DNA of 19,964 bases, taken from contig JANQBS010000470.1 in NCBI GenBank assembly GCA_033085395.1, positions 1 through 19,964 on the forward strand, given 5' to 3'. Under the pieces are notes generated by a model that was given only the letters and a program-made list of their open reading frames with translations, did no database searches and was not told the origin of the DNA. This DNA is from Xanthoparmelia taractica (lineage: Eukaryota > Ascomycota > Lecanoromycetes > Lecanorales > Parmeliaceae). Shown one piece after another: positions 9,410-19,294 of the stretch. The position numbers and the translations under genes were made by a program. How positions within the stretch are numbered: the first letter of the stretch is position 1; every line of letters begins with the position of its first letter.

Positions 9410-12400
9410 ATTCGCTCTTAAATTGTTCGCTATCTTCTTCTTTATTAAAGGACTAATATTATCGTTAAAACGATTTATTACTTTATAAAAATAATCTATT
9501 ATATTTAAAAGAATCTCTTTTTATATAATTTTTTTTATCGCTCTTAATTTCGATTTAAAGAAGATCTTCTTAGACTTTATAAGATCGTAAAAGAGTCTCT
9601 TATTAAGTATCTTAAAGATTAATTATAAATTTAATAAAAAGAGATAATCTAATTTCTTTAAGAGGAGTAAGAGATATATATATATCGATTCACAATTTCA
9701 AAGAATCTTAAATAATTACGTCTGAGTTAAAAAAATAATTAAAGAGTTGATTATTATAGAAATAAGAAGTTACATATATATTAAATCGCTGAGCTACTAT
9801 CACGAACGAATGGACGTGTAGTGGGATTGACTGCTTCCATTGTTCAAATATGCTACGAATGCTCTGAAAACTCTTCTCCGGAGCAACATTGATCCACACC
9901 GGCTTGGCATTCGGAGAGCAGATACCAAAACCGTGACAGCTACTTTATATAACTACGAAGCAGCTCGTTTTTATCGATAAGACTCTCTTTAATAAGTCTA
10001 TTAATTAATAATATCGAGTCTATACTTCGATTAATTAAAATAATCGTTATTATACGAATTTACGACGAGAACGATTCTAAAGTGTGCTTTTAGCATATAT
10101 TATTAATGGCTATCTATTATATATCGACTTCAAAAAAGACTAATTTAACGTTAAGACTTTCTTTCGATAAATTATAAATAAACTACTTTCTTATTACGAA
10201 GTCTATTCAATTTATCGTAGCGTAATTATTATAAATAACGTTAATATTTACTATAATTCTCGTATTAAAGAGATTATTCGTTAGCATAAATGTGAGATAC
10301 GATATCTATCTTTATACTTATCTAATTTTAACTCGATTAAACTCTCTTTTAGCGTGTTAAAGACGTAAATTCGAAGATACTTTTATAAGATCTAGTCTCT
10401 TTTTTAAGACGATTTTAATAACTTCTTACGATATATTATAAGAAGAAATCGCTGTGATAGATAAACGAGGGAGTATTTCAAGTATAATGCTAAAGAATAT
10501 ATCTTTAAGACTAATATTTAAGAGTTAAAACGAAGACTTAATAAGAGATATATATAAATTAATTTTGAAGACTAGATAGACTATCTAATACCTAGATTTA
10601 TTAAGATCTTTATCTATCGTTATTTAGACTTAAATAGCTTTAGATCTACCTTAAAATTTTTCGTTAGAGCGTTAGATACTTTTATTTATATAGCGATACA
10701 ATATATCGTAAAAGATAAATTCTTTATAGTCTTTAGATCGTTAATACTTCATATATTTTAATTAGTAATACGTTAAGCATTCGCAATTTTCTTCTTTCAA
10801 GTTACTTTCGAGACTCGCGATTTCTTTTATTTAAAAAAAATCTCTATAATCTTTTCCTCTTTATTTAATACGTTTATTAAACTTAAAAATCGATATAATA
10901 AAGAAATTAGACTATACGCTTAAGGTATCTAAGATATTTGAAATAATTAAGAATTATATACTAACTATTGAGACGAAGATAGCTCGAATAAATGTAAATA
11001 AGATACTAACGATTAATATTCTTAATATATTAATTGCGACGATATAGAATTATATATTAACTCTAGATATATTCTAGGATATATAGAAGAAAGACGAGAT
11101 CGCATAGCTTTACGAGCTTTTTGTACTTCTTCTTATACTTCTTAACGTGCTATTATTTAATTTATTTAATTAATTATAATCTTAGATATTCGCATTTAAA
11201 ACGATTACTTATTAAAGATTATTATCTAACTCATAAAATCGCTCGATTCGTTACGATCGGTCTTTACTTTGACTCTTTCACGCTTATTCTTATTTCTTTC
11301 GCGATCTCTTTTCTTCTTCTAAAGACTCTTTCTAAATTAAGTCTTAATCGCGTCTTAATTATTAATCTAGAAATTATAGAGCTCTGTGAGTGATCTATAT
11401 ACTATTATCTTAGACTCGTTATTTGCTATAACCTTGATTTATCTTCTTTACTAAGTATAATTCACAGTGAAATACTTATTAGAGTAATTAACGAAGTAGA
11501 AACCGTTCTTATTAATATAGCGAGAATTATCGCATTATTAATATTTTATTAACTACTAATCGAAATTATTAGTAGTAGCGAGAATCTCTACTTTAGCATT
11601 CGTCTAATTTAATAATTAATTCGTTTGAGTTATTCTATTAACGACTATAAGCTTATTAATAAAGCCTGAAACAGACTTAAGAGAAGTCTTTTTGATATTA
11701 GCTAACATCTTAATATTCACGCTAAGTGAGAGACTTTTTTCTTAAAAAATAATCGTTATAATTCGTTTTTATTTAATCTTAAAAAGCTTATTAAATAATT
11801 AAATACGACGTGAATCTTTAACATTATTTTTAATAACGATAATATATCTAGTTAATTTTCAGCCTTAATTAAATTTATCGCGCTATTTAATAATCTTAAT
11901 TAAGATCGTTTTAAATAACGCGATCGTAAAATTCTTAAGAGTCTAACGATTAAGAGAGAAGTTTATTCGAGCTTTTTATTAACGCGTAAAAAGATCTAAA
12001 GATTTAATATCGAGTTAGTAATCTTATTCTTATAATTTATTTCTTTAATCTTAAATATATTAATTATATCTTAAATACGTCTAATCTCGATCTCTTCACG
12101 TCGGCGACGTAGAGTCTTCTTTAAATTAAATTAAGTCTTTTTAGCCTCTTATTTCTTCTCTTTACATTTCTATCGAGCTCTTGTTCGATTAATCGCCTCT
12201 TTCTATCGCTATAAATACTCTAATTAATTTTAACACTATTAAGCGATAGTATAACTTAATATATCGACGAGATAAAAAGAATTAATAGCTCTATTAATTC
12301 GTTTATTCTTATTAATCCTAATACGTGCACTAAGTATTCTCTTTCTCTTTATATCTTTAATTAATATTTTAAAAAAGATATAAAAAGCGCGAGAACGAGA

Positions 12401-12480
12401 AGAAGAAAGCTTTAATACTAATAAAAAGAGTGCTGGTAAAGAGAGTGATACCTAATTGCGTTAATTACGTTAATTGCGTT
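9410..12480. repeat. RIP-type AT-rich block
   Basis: By eye the sequence is dominated by TpA-containing words (TTAATTA, ATATAT, TAATAA) and almost lacks CpA and TpG, while TCG, CGA and TCT words persist. That is the footprint of CpA-to-TpA repeat-induced point mutation. Open frames such as 11121-11393 (+) consist of Leu/Ile/Tyr/Phe-rich products expected from such sequence and are not genes. A segment of ordinary composition interrupts the block at about 9787-9963. Short GCGTTAATTACGTTAATT-like repeats lie at 12456-12490. Confidence 0.85.
9787..9963 (-). other. Unmutated island inside the RIP block, with an open minus-strand frame
   Basis: About 175 bp of normal composition, with abundant CpA and TpG, sits between RIPped flanks. 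On the minus strand one frame stays open across it and reads KPVWINVAPEKSFQSI and then IRSIFEQWKQSIPLHVHSF. I do not recognise this peptide. It may be a captured gene fragment or a later insertion. No clear terminal inverted repeat or target duplication was found at its edges. Confidence 0.55.
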
Positions 12481-12505
12481 GATTACGTTGTTTGAGAGCC
12501 ATTTT

Positions 12506-12662
12506 GAAACACCAAAGAATTAGCTAAGCGAGATATACGCAGCTTCAAATGCTAGGACTAGTATTAAGGTATGGGGAGAAGGATTATGGTATGTACCTGT
12601 TTTTTGGTGTTGCGCGCATTTTTCTCGGTGCCAAGGATTGCAAATAGAACTTCACACGCTAA
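12506..12662 (-). repeat. Right terminal inverted repeat
   Basis: Reverse-complement partner of the left arm. It begins GAAACACCAAAGA and ends CTTCACACGCTAA, followed by TA and then TCAAACG. It shows no RIP-type change relative to the left arm, although the sequence immediately inside is strongly AT-biased. Confidence 0.88.
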
Positions 12663-12664
12663 TA

Positions 12665-13079
12665 TCAAACGCCAAGATATTTCTCTGACCCAACTCATAC
12701 ACCTCCACCAGCAGGTGCAGGAAGCGGGCCGGCGACGAGATCCAGCTGTACGTGCTGCTAGCTACGAACCTGTTATTACTACGGTATTCAGCAGAGCCAA
12801 GAGGTCTCATGTCGCTTTAGGCTCGTCTCAAAGCGACACCTACAAGGGACAATGGGATATGAAAACCACCCGACGCGTTGTTTACCTGACTCGTACTCAG
12901 GCCCGAAGCTGGCTTATCACCAGTGGATGTGATATCGTTCTATCAACGTGACAGGACATCCTTGGATCCGGAGCCCGCTCTGAGACTGCTTGGAAGTAGC
13001 GAGGGCAAGGAAAAACCGAGACGTCTACCTCACTCGCACTGAGGCCCGAAACCACTGCTGGGCGTGAAGGCAGTGGTGA
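12665..13079 (+). pseudogene. Relic with a repeated VYLTRT-x-AR coding motif
   Basis: A 28-bp stretch at 12880-12907 recurs at 13023-13050 with 24 of 28 identities. Translated in their own frames, the copies read VYLTRTQAR and VYLTRTEAR. Three of the four base differences are silent third-position changes and the fourth makes Gln/Glu. That pattern suggests a once-translated internal protein repeat. The copies are 143 bp apart and now out of frame, so the coding sequence is broken. It may belong to the adjacent LINE relic or to a separate unrecognised gene. Confidence 0.45.
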
Positions 13080-14133
13080 ATGTGGTGCCGCCTAGACTAT
13101 CGGGGTACGGATTTGGTTAGTGAGAATACTACAATTGCGTGGCCAGGGCTACGGGACGTAGGGAAAAGTGGTACTCTTGCAAGACATGGTCGGTCTGTAT
13201 CAATTGCTATCAGACTAGGGAGAGCCCAGATGAGACACAATTGTGTGAGGGAGGCCTCTGCAGACAACGCGAAACAGATTGTTTACAGTCTGCGGGGCGT
13301 GGTATACAATGGCAACGACCGCGAGATACGTCTTAAAGTGCATACATGTGGCCTCAGGGACCTCATCCCTTCAATGGGCTCTGACCCCTGACGAATCACC
13401 CCTGGGGTGGGACAGCCGTACGTTCATAGAAGACTGTCGAAGGACACTGTCTGTATAGCCCGAGAGGACGGATGCGCATGTCGGTGCGTGGAATGTGGGT
13501 TATGCCCAATACTACGTGCTTAGGGAGCAAACAAGGATTCGGCATCTTGATGGTGCGCAACGGCTTTTGGATAAGCAAAGGCATGCCTGGACGTTGCAGT
13601 ACAATGCCTGTTGTAAAGGGTGCAAGCTTTGCTGGGCGTACGCGAGTTCTTGCCGTACAGCGATCAACACCTATGCTCACGAGCAATGGGCACTCGATTG
13701 GACGAGAGAAAGTCGAGGTAGCTCGCTCAGAAAGATTCAGCCGACTTCTACCCACCGCATCAAACAACTACATCACAAGGTTAAGCGAGCCAAGTCATCG
13801 CTGATCACACAGATGAGGACCGAAAAGATAGACCTCAAGGCCTTCCTCTACAACCGATGGGTGCCGGGCATAGAGGATGAATCATGTGAATGTGGAACAG
13901 CAAAGCAGACAGTCCCCCACGTACTTCATGAATGCAGGTTGTTCTACAAGTAAAGAAAGACATGATGGGCAGGGGTAAGGAGGAAATCACCAGGCGTGAT
14001 GATTTCACACAAGGAAATGATGACAACACCACGCTATGCGTCCATGGCGGCGGATTTCATGAGGAGTACGGGGCTTATTGGGCAATATTAAGCCCTCGAT
14101 GAGGAATAGAAAGAAGGATTCACCAGGGTATAG
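13080..14133 (+). pseudogene. 3' part of a Tad-like non-LTR retrotransposon (LINE) polyprotein, decayed
   Basis: The segment 13495-13953 reads HEQWALDWTRESRGSSLRKI, then SSLITQMRTEKIDLKAFLYN and CECG...TVPHVLHEC. This is the region after RNase H in fungal Tad/I-like LINEs: a short linker, the LITQMRTxKIxLxxFLY signature, and a CxC...H...C zinc-knuckle-like motif. The same frame continues to TPRYASMAADFMRSTGLIGQ through stops at 13951 (TAA), 13963 (TGA), 14089 (TAA) and 14107 (TAG), each a C-to-T step from a sense codon. Upstream, REIRLK at about 13320 in another frame may be the RNase H part, with lower confidence. No reverse transcriptase motif was found, so the copy is 5'-truncated or disrupted. 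Confidence 0.8.
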
Positions 14134-14989
14134 AGTCAAAAACCAGGAAACGGTCAACAGCAAGGAGCCCCCGGCGCGCGTAAGGCACCCCTCCTCAATG
14201 TACAATAACACGGAGGATCTGGAACACTCCTATCGATCTGTATAGCCTCAAGCAATTGAAGTATTCTGATTGGTGGGAATGGTAGATAGATTACATAACT
14301 CGCATAGTGGGGCCACTAGGGCCTGACTTCAGGGTAGTATGATGTAATCAATCAATCAATTAATTAGGTGCAGGAAGCGATTGGGCGAACCAGGCTATCT
14401 TTCGGACATACAAGCACGGTGACCTTGCTAAATCTGTTTATACTCATTCACATCCCACCATCTCATTCTATGGCCCCCTTTCCACACACTCAGATCGGTC
14501 CAAAACATCTTCAGTATGCTGTAGGACAAGATTCCCAGTGACTGTATTCACTCGGCGCTTAGTTGCACCCAGCTGATAAAAGATGTCACAAAATTCAATC
14601 ACTGAATTATCTGGGTCAATCATCAGACCTGTAATACCACAAAGTTCTGAAAACCTGTTGCTGCAGCTATCCGATATCTCGTATCCTATCCCTCAAGTTG
14701 CTATATTTGTCAGCCACAGTAATTAAAGTATTGTGTATTCGAGGCAACAGACGCCACATCGAGGGAGGGTATCAATGCCGGCGACTTCGTGTTCTTACCC
14801 TTTTCTCCTATGGAGCCCCTCTTCAGATCGCCACACTTTTGTGATCTCTTTTTGTTGAAAGAGAAAAGGTTCAAGATTCGGCAGATTTTTCGGGTCGTGC
14901 CATCCCTCTATCTGCATTGAAATGGCCGGCGAGACGGCATTCATATGGAGGCTTGAATCCATATTCGGCGTTAGTGGGTCTAGCAAAGC
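14134..14989. other. Spacer between the LINE relic and the membrane-protein gene
   Basis: This contains an (ATCA)n-like run at 14345-14366 (AATCAATCAATCAATTAATTA), which could be the LINE's simple-repeat 3' tail. After that comes sequence that should include the 3' untranslated region of the minus-strand rhodopsin-domain gene. No further coding segment was recognised. Confidence 0.45.
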
Positions 14990-16340
14990 TCAAAATGTGG
15001 TGTGTCTGTGTAATCTGCCATGCGGAGGCAGTTTGGTACCATCAAAACAGCCGTTCATGCTCCATCGTGCAGTCTTGCCGCGGGTCTGATTAATGTTATC
15101 CTCGATGGTGCGAAGCGAGATTTCGTCCAGGGACTCAAAGGCTGCCGTAAGGTTTTTTCCGTCTCGCTGAACAGCCCTAAGCGCGCGTTTGTGGGACGGT
15201 TCCAATAATCGTAGGTGATGGAGGAGTGTATCCATGTCCCATGGTGCGCTTCTGGCATGAGTCTGAGTAGGGTGTTTGAATAATCGTAGGTGATGGAGGA
15301 GTGTATCCATGTCACATGGTGCGCTTCTGGCATGAGTCTGAGTAAGGCGATCCTCTGTCATAGGAAGCGAGGGCTCGTTGATATGGGTAGCCCTTGACGC
15401 ACGGTTGAGAAACGCCGCCCGCCATTGTTGGTGTACGAACGGTACAACTGGTGCACAAAAGATGGTGATTCCAAGTGAGGCCCCTAACGTAGAAAGTAGA
15501 CCAAGGTACCCCTTCGAGTAAGTGAAGTCTTCCGCATTGACCATGTGGAGAGCCTGGATTCGCAACCCAGTGATAATGAAGACTCTGTCTACAAATCATT
15601 ACGCATGCCTATTCGAGGATGGAGCATAACTCACAAGACGCCAACCGAGAACACTATCAAGATCGTCAATTTTCTGGGCATGCTCACCTGTAGGCTCCAA
15701 ATAACCGGGATTGGAACAGCGAGTATGATGAAATCGAGAAGAAGACCAACTACCTCGAGTACGAGGTAGGAGAGGATTTGGTTACCGCATGTACCATCAA
15801 TAAAAGCGTCCCAGTCCACTGCCATAGGACGGCATATTAGGAATACTTCAAGGAAGACTACTAGTCCGTAGAGGATAGACAAGACTAGTAGCGACCGTGC
15901 GATCAACTTTGTCCTTCTTTGGGACCCAAAGATCCTCTCGATGAATAATACAGCGCTCATTCGTATTAGGGTGTTTATCAGGCCCCATAGAGTCTGATTT
16001 ACTAGAAGCGACTGACTGTTATGTCAACATACGAAATCTGGGACCGTCGACTGAACAGACCTACTCTTACAATCAACGCAAATTTTGTCCTCTGGATTGC
16101 AGCCTCGTGATCATCCTGACCTTCATCCACGATAGCCCGCGTAGTCTGCGCTATGAGGGCAATAGTTGCGGCCAAGGCAAATATTATCAAATAGTCGTCT
16201 GGGCCAAGTCTTAATTTCTGTATTCGCCGAACCCAGAGTAGGAGGCTGACGCCAAACAAAGCAATCGCCAGAAAGGTCCAACTGCATACTATGGTAATGA
16301 GAGCGATATTTGGGCCTCCTTGAGAATCGGGAGAAATCAT
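14990..16340 (-). CDS. Fungal rhodopsin-domain integral membrane protein
   Basis: Three exons (16340-16071, 16011-15635, 15584-14990) with GT-AG introns of 59 and 50 bp give 413 codons. Hydrophobic segments in order: about 11-37, 50-72, 91-113, 125-149, 169-195, 205-223 and 241-263. Seven membrane spans are typical of this family of fungal plasma-membrane proteins, related to the domain of SAT4 and some PTH11-like receptors. Family marks include LGPDDYLIIFALA (in segment 2), the Cys pair in FLICRPMAVDW and GTCGNQ, and EDFTYSKGYLGLLSTLG leading into the last segment. The soluble tail (about 264-413) holds a 25-residue duplication (297-321 and 322-346). No ligand is known for most members. The start is the only in-frame ATG before segment 1. 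The gene looks intact and its base composition is normal, in contrast to its RIPped neighbours. Confidence 0.87.
15204..15353 (-). repeat. 75-bp in-frame tandem duplication in the membrane-protein tail
   Basis: A 75-bp unit starting AATAATCGTAGGTGATGG at 15204 repeats at 15279. The copies differ at a few bases only (for example CCCATGG versus CACATGG). Seventy-five bases keep the frame, adding a second TQTHARSAPxDMDTLLHHLRL block to the cytosolic tail. High identity suggests a recent slippage or unequal-exchange event. Confidence 0.93.
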
Positions 16341-17404
16341 GCTGGGCTGGACTCGGTGGTCTCAACAATTTACTGGAGGTATTGGAATTAGAGAAAGCAT
16401 CATTGTCAAAAGAACCAGGAATAAAGAAAATGCAACTGCGATATTGATATATGCTGGATAGAGTGAAAAAGAGGGGAAAATGGGGGAGGTCGGCTAAGCC
16501 TCTCTGTAAAGAGCATCGTTCTGATGTGGTTAACGCCCGGTTATTGAGTGTGCAGGCGCAGTCCGAGCGCTAATGCAGCACTGCCATGCCGATACTGAGA
16601 GCGTATCAGCACAAAGATCGTACCCACTGAAGCCTTTCCATCCATGGCTTCTCTATTCGTGCTCAGGTGCTTTGGAGAGCAGGGAATATTCCGGAGTCCG
16701 TTGCGCTTGCTATGAGGCCAAGCACACTGCTATCTAGGTCAGCTTTTCAGTCATGTTCAATGAGTGCACAAGTCTCGGCAATTCATGTAGCTTTGGAGAA
16801 CCACAGAAACGTGGTCTCGGATCTTGCGTAAACAAAAATATGTTCACTTCATTCTTATTATATGTGGGAGACAATGATGGAGTCTCCACTATTCACGATT
16901 GTCCTGGTGATTCCGTCACTTTTTGCTTGTTATTCTTGTCCTTGAGATGCCTTTAGAGGGGAAACCTTAATCAACAGAAGATCCCGCTCTCATCATGCCT
17001 AAAGTACTCTGAGTCATGGTGCTAACCCATTTGACTCTGCCGCCTGCGTCACAAGTGTGTCGTGCATCTCTAGTTCCCTGTTTGTCTAGCGGGAGTCCCT
17101 GACTCGTTCTACGTCAAAAATGACACTATTACATCTTGCTTTAAATAGATGAAATTACCTTTCAAGATCGGCGATGGCCGATTAACTACAATTCTCGAGA
17201 GTTCTGCATGCAGGATAGCTGCTAGCATCTAGAAGACCTCATCACATGTGTAACAGCCCGTTGCGTGATTGCCGTGCATTCGAATTGGATCATGTGATAG
17301 GCTCCCTCCTCAACTGATTAGATTGAGATTTCGGAGCGGAAACGTGCAGCATCTGTGTCACAATGTTGATCACTAACGGTGCTTCAACCCCTCACGTAAA
17401 AGTC
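16341..17404. other. Upstream region of the membrane-protein gene, no gene seen
   Basis: This should contain the promoter of the minus-strand membrane-protein gene. The open frame at 16753-16956 (+) has no domain, signal or composition supporting it as a gene. No RNA gene or repeat was recognised before the array that begins near 17405. Confidence 0.4.
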
Positions 17405-18060
17405 CGGAAGGTGGTGTGAAAGCCTTTTGCGATTTGGCGTTGTGTTGTCCGTATTTACCGCCGGACACGGACTCTAGTAACAATAAAGTAAGAATGACAA
17501 TTTCTGACCAAGTTTCGGCTTCTGGAACCTTTTTAGCAACCAAAGGCTCAACATGCAGGCTGTGTTCAGAAGGTGAAGCTCTTTACAATCCCCCTCATTG
17601 CTAGATTGTCCGCATTTACCGCCGAAGATGAGAGAGCTAATCAAAAATTAGATCAGTTTTCGGTTTCCAGACGTCCTGCTGGTAACCGAAGGCTCACATG
17701 TAGGCTAAGTGCGGACGTTGGTGTGAAGAACTTTGCATTTCGGCGGTAAGTTGTCCGCATCTACAGCCAAAAAAGGAAGCTGAATCAATGTTGGGTAGAT
17801 CTATTTTCGACGCCTGGACATCCTGCTCGCAACAGAAAGCTCATATCCAGGGTGTATGCCGAGGGTAGCGTGAACTTCTCTCCATTTTTGGCGGTAAATT
17901 GTCCGCATTTACCGCCGAAGATGATTGTAGCAATCCTAGATCAACTTCTGCCTGTTAGGAAACCCTGCTAGTATCCCAAGGCTCACACGCAGGCTGTGTC
18001 CGAGGGGTGGTACGAAGCTCTACATTTTCGGCGTCAAGTTGTCCGTATTTACCGCCAACG
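17405..18060. repeat. Array of about 145-bp direct repeats with a GGCGGTAA palindrome
   Basis: A core TTGTCCG(C/T)AT(T/C)TAC(C/A)GCC occurs at 17445, 17606, 17751, 17899 and 18039, giving spacings of 161, 145, 148 and 140 bp. Between cores the units share AAAGGCTCA(A/C)ATGCAGGCTG, GGTGGTGTGAA and TTTGCATTTTCGGCG-like blocks. In the best unit GGCGGTAAA (17890-17898) and TTTACCGCC (17908-17916) form a 9-bp-arm hairpin with the core between them. The copies are clearly diverged, so the array is not recent. It could be satellite or minisatellite DNA or tandem non-autonomous elements. Confidence 0.85.
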
Positions 18061-18271
18061 TTGACAGCTGAAACCTGATAGCAGTGATCAAATGTTGTGC
18101 TCTCAGACACTATCTGGCCACGAAGGAGACTGGACTACGCTCCTTCCCCCAGAAAAGAGAAACGCGTGTCGACTGAAAGCTGAGAGCGTTGTTACTCCCC
18201 AAGACGTTTGAGAATCAATGACCTGGGTGTTCTCCTACCATAGACCCACCGCTTTCTATTTTTCTTGAACG

Positions 18272-19294
18272 ATGCTGATCTCCACAGGTACAACGGCGAG
18301 CTTACTGGCCAGTGGCCTTATCAGGCCTACGGATACCTCTCTTCCATCATGGGCACATTATGCCCACCCTTCTTTCTCCTATCGCCAGTCTCCTTCCTGG
18401 TCAGAGACAAACCCACACATGAGCGGTAGCTCGGGGAGGATATTGGTTACACTGTACAACCACACGAATATCACGAGCTTCGAAACTATAGAGGTTCTTC
18501 CCGCCAGTGCGACTGTCGACTCTCAGCAGATATCGCCTCCTCTGAATCTCATTACTACAACCGTAGCTCTGAACACAAAAACTTATACTACATCACTCAT
18601 CTTAAATCCACGGCTTTCTGATTCGAAAACTATATCGGAGAGCCATGATATACTAAACAGTAACATGTATCCTCACGGGGACGACTAAGCAGCTTTATCT
18701 TTGGATGCTTTGACAACGATAGCGACTACTCTGGAGGATGCCTCTCTGGGCGGTTGTTAGAACATTGTCATATCAATTATAATCAACGTCGTACCTCCGA
18801 ACCCATTGTCTACCGTATATCTCGAGGATACTTCTCTTCAAGATGCAAGTATCCAGCCACTCAGCCTACCTTTATGGGCCTACACGAGCACCTTAAACCG
18901 AGAATCTGTAACAGGACAGGCTTCGATGATAACAACTATTGGGCAATCAGACCCTTTTGCCGCCAGGCCATAGAGTCCTTTATCGGTATCAGCCATCACG
19001 GGGCTGTCGAGCTCGGGCTCGATTCTTGCTCCTCTTTATCCGTTAAACATCTTATTCGCTCTTTCTACCATCCGCTCTGGCTCGCTACGAGACCTACTCT
19101 CAGGGTCCACGTCTGCTACGTCTATATATCCGAGCTTCGTCTCCTTCTCCTCTCATGATCTACGAATATCGTCTATTAAAGATTTGAAATCTACGTTAGC
19201 TGATTCGTCGTTCACACCACAGCCGATTGTCTCATTACTATTTACCGAGCATCTCGTTAGTACCGTAGTTGAAGTTGTAAGTCTTAGGGAGTAG
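18272..19294 (+). pseudogene. Ser/Thr/Leu-rich open frame with C-to-T-type stops, unrecognised
   Basis: One frame runs 341 codons from the ATG at 18272 to TAG at 19292, interrupted only at 18686 (TAA), 18758 (TAG) and 18971 (TAG), each one C-to-T step from CAA or CAG. The product is rich in Ser, Thr, Leu and Pro throughout (for example LITTTVALNTKTYTTSLIL, SGSTSATSIYPSFVSFSS), like the extracellular stalk of a fungal cell-wall or mucin-like protein, but no domain or signal peptide is evident. TGA lies directly before the ATG, and the ATG sits in a CTGAT...CCACAG context that could instead be an intron end, so the true 5' end may be upstream. It abuts a RIPped block, suggesting membership of a repeat. 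Confidence 0.5.

Larger units (their letters stand above)
9187..12662. mobile_element. TIR-bounded DNA element with RIP-mutated interior
   Basis: About 160 bp at the left end (9187-9347) reappears as reverse complement at the right end (12506-12662). The outer roughly 105 bp are nearly identical, including TTAGCGTGTGAAGTTC and TTGGCACCGAG. Both outer ends are followed by TA, which fits a TA target duplication as in Tc1/mariner elements, but a 2-bp match is weak evidence. The roughly 3.1-kb interior is extremely AT-rich and nearly free of CpA/TpG, so no transposase can be read. Either this is an autonomous element destroyed by RIP, or a RIPped repeat is nested in a shorter TIR element. Confidence 0.8.

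Noticed and set aside
11121..11393. 90-codon hydrophobic frame that could be mistaken for a membrane protein
   Set aside because: The Leu/Ile/Tyr/Phe richness is the expected product of AT-rich RIPped DNA. It has no homology I recognise and no gene context.
12571..12951. 126-codon plus-strand frame across the right TIR
   Set aside because: It starts inside the transposon TIR and runs into the neighbouring relic, so its N-terminal part is a chance reading. Only the VYLTRT motif near its end looks once-coding.
13396..13804. Overlapping frames on both strands within the LINE region
   Set aside because: They are shadows of the frame that carries the LINE signature motifs.
15020..15333. Frames antisense or offset to the tail of the membrane protein
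   Set aside because: They arise from the 75-bp duplication read in other frames. The minus-strand spliced gene explains the region.
17405..18060. CRISPR-like array
   Set aside because: The repeats are long, diverged and in a eukaryotic context, with homologous rather than unique spacers. It is a tandem repeat array.
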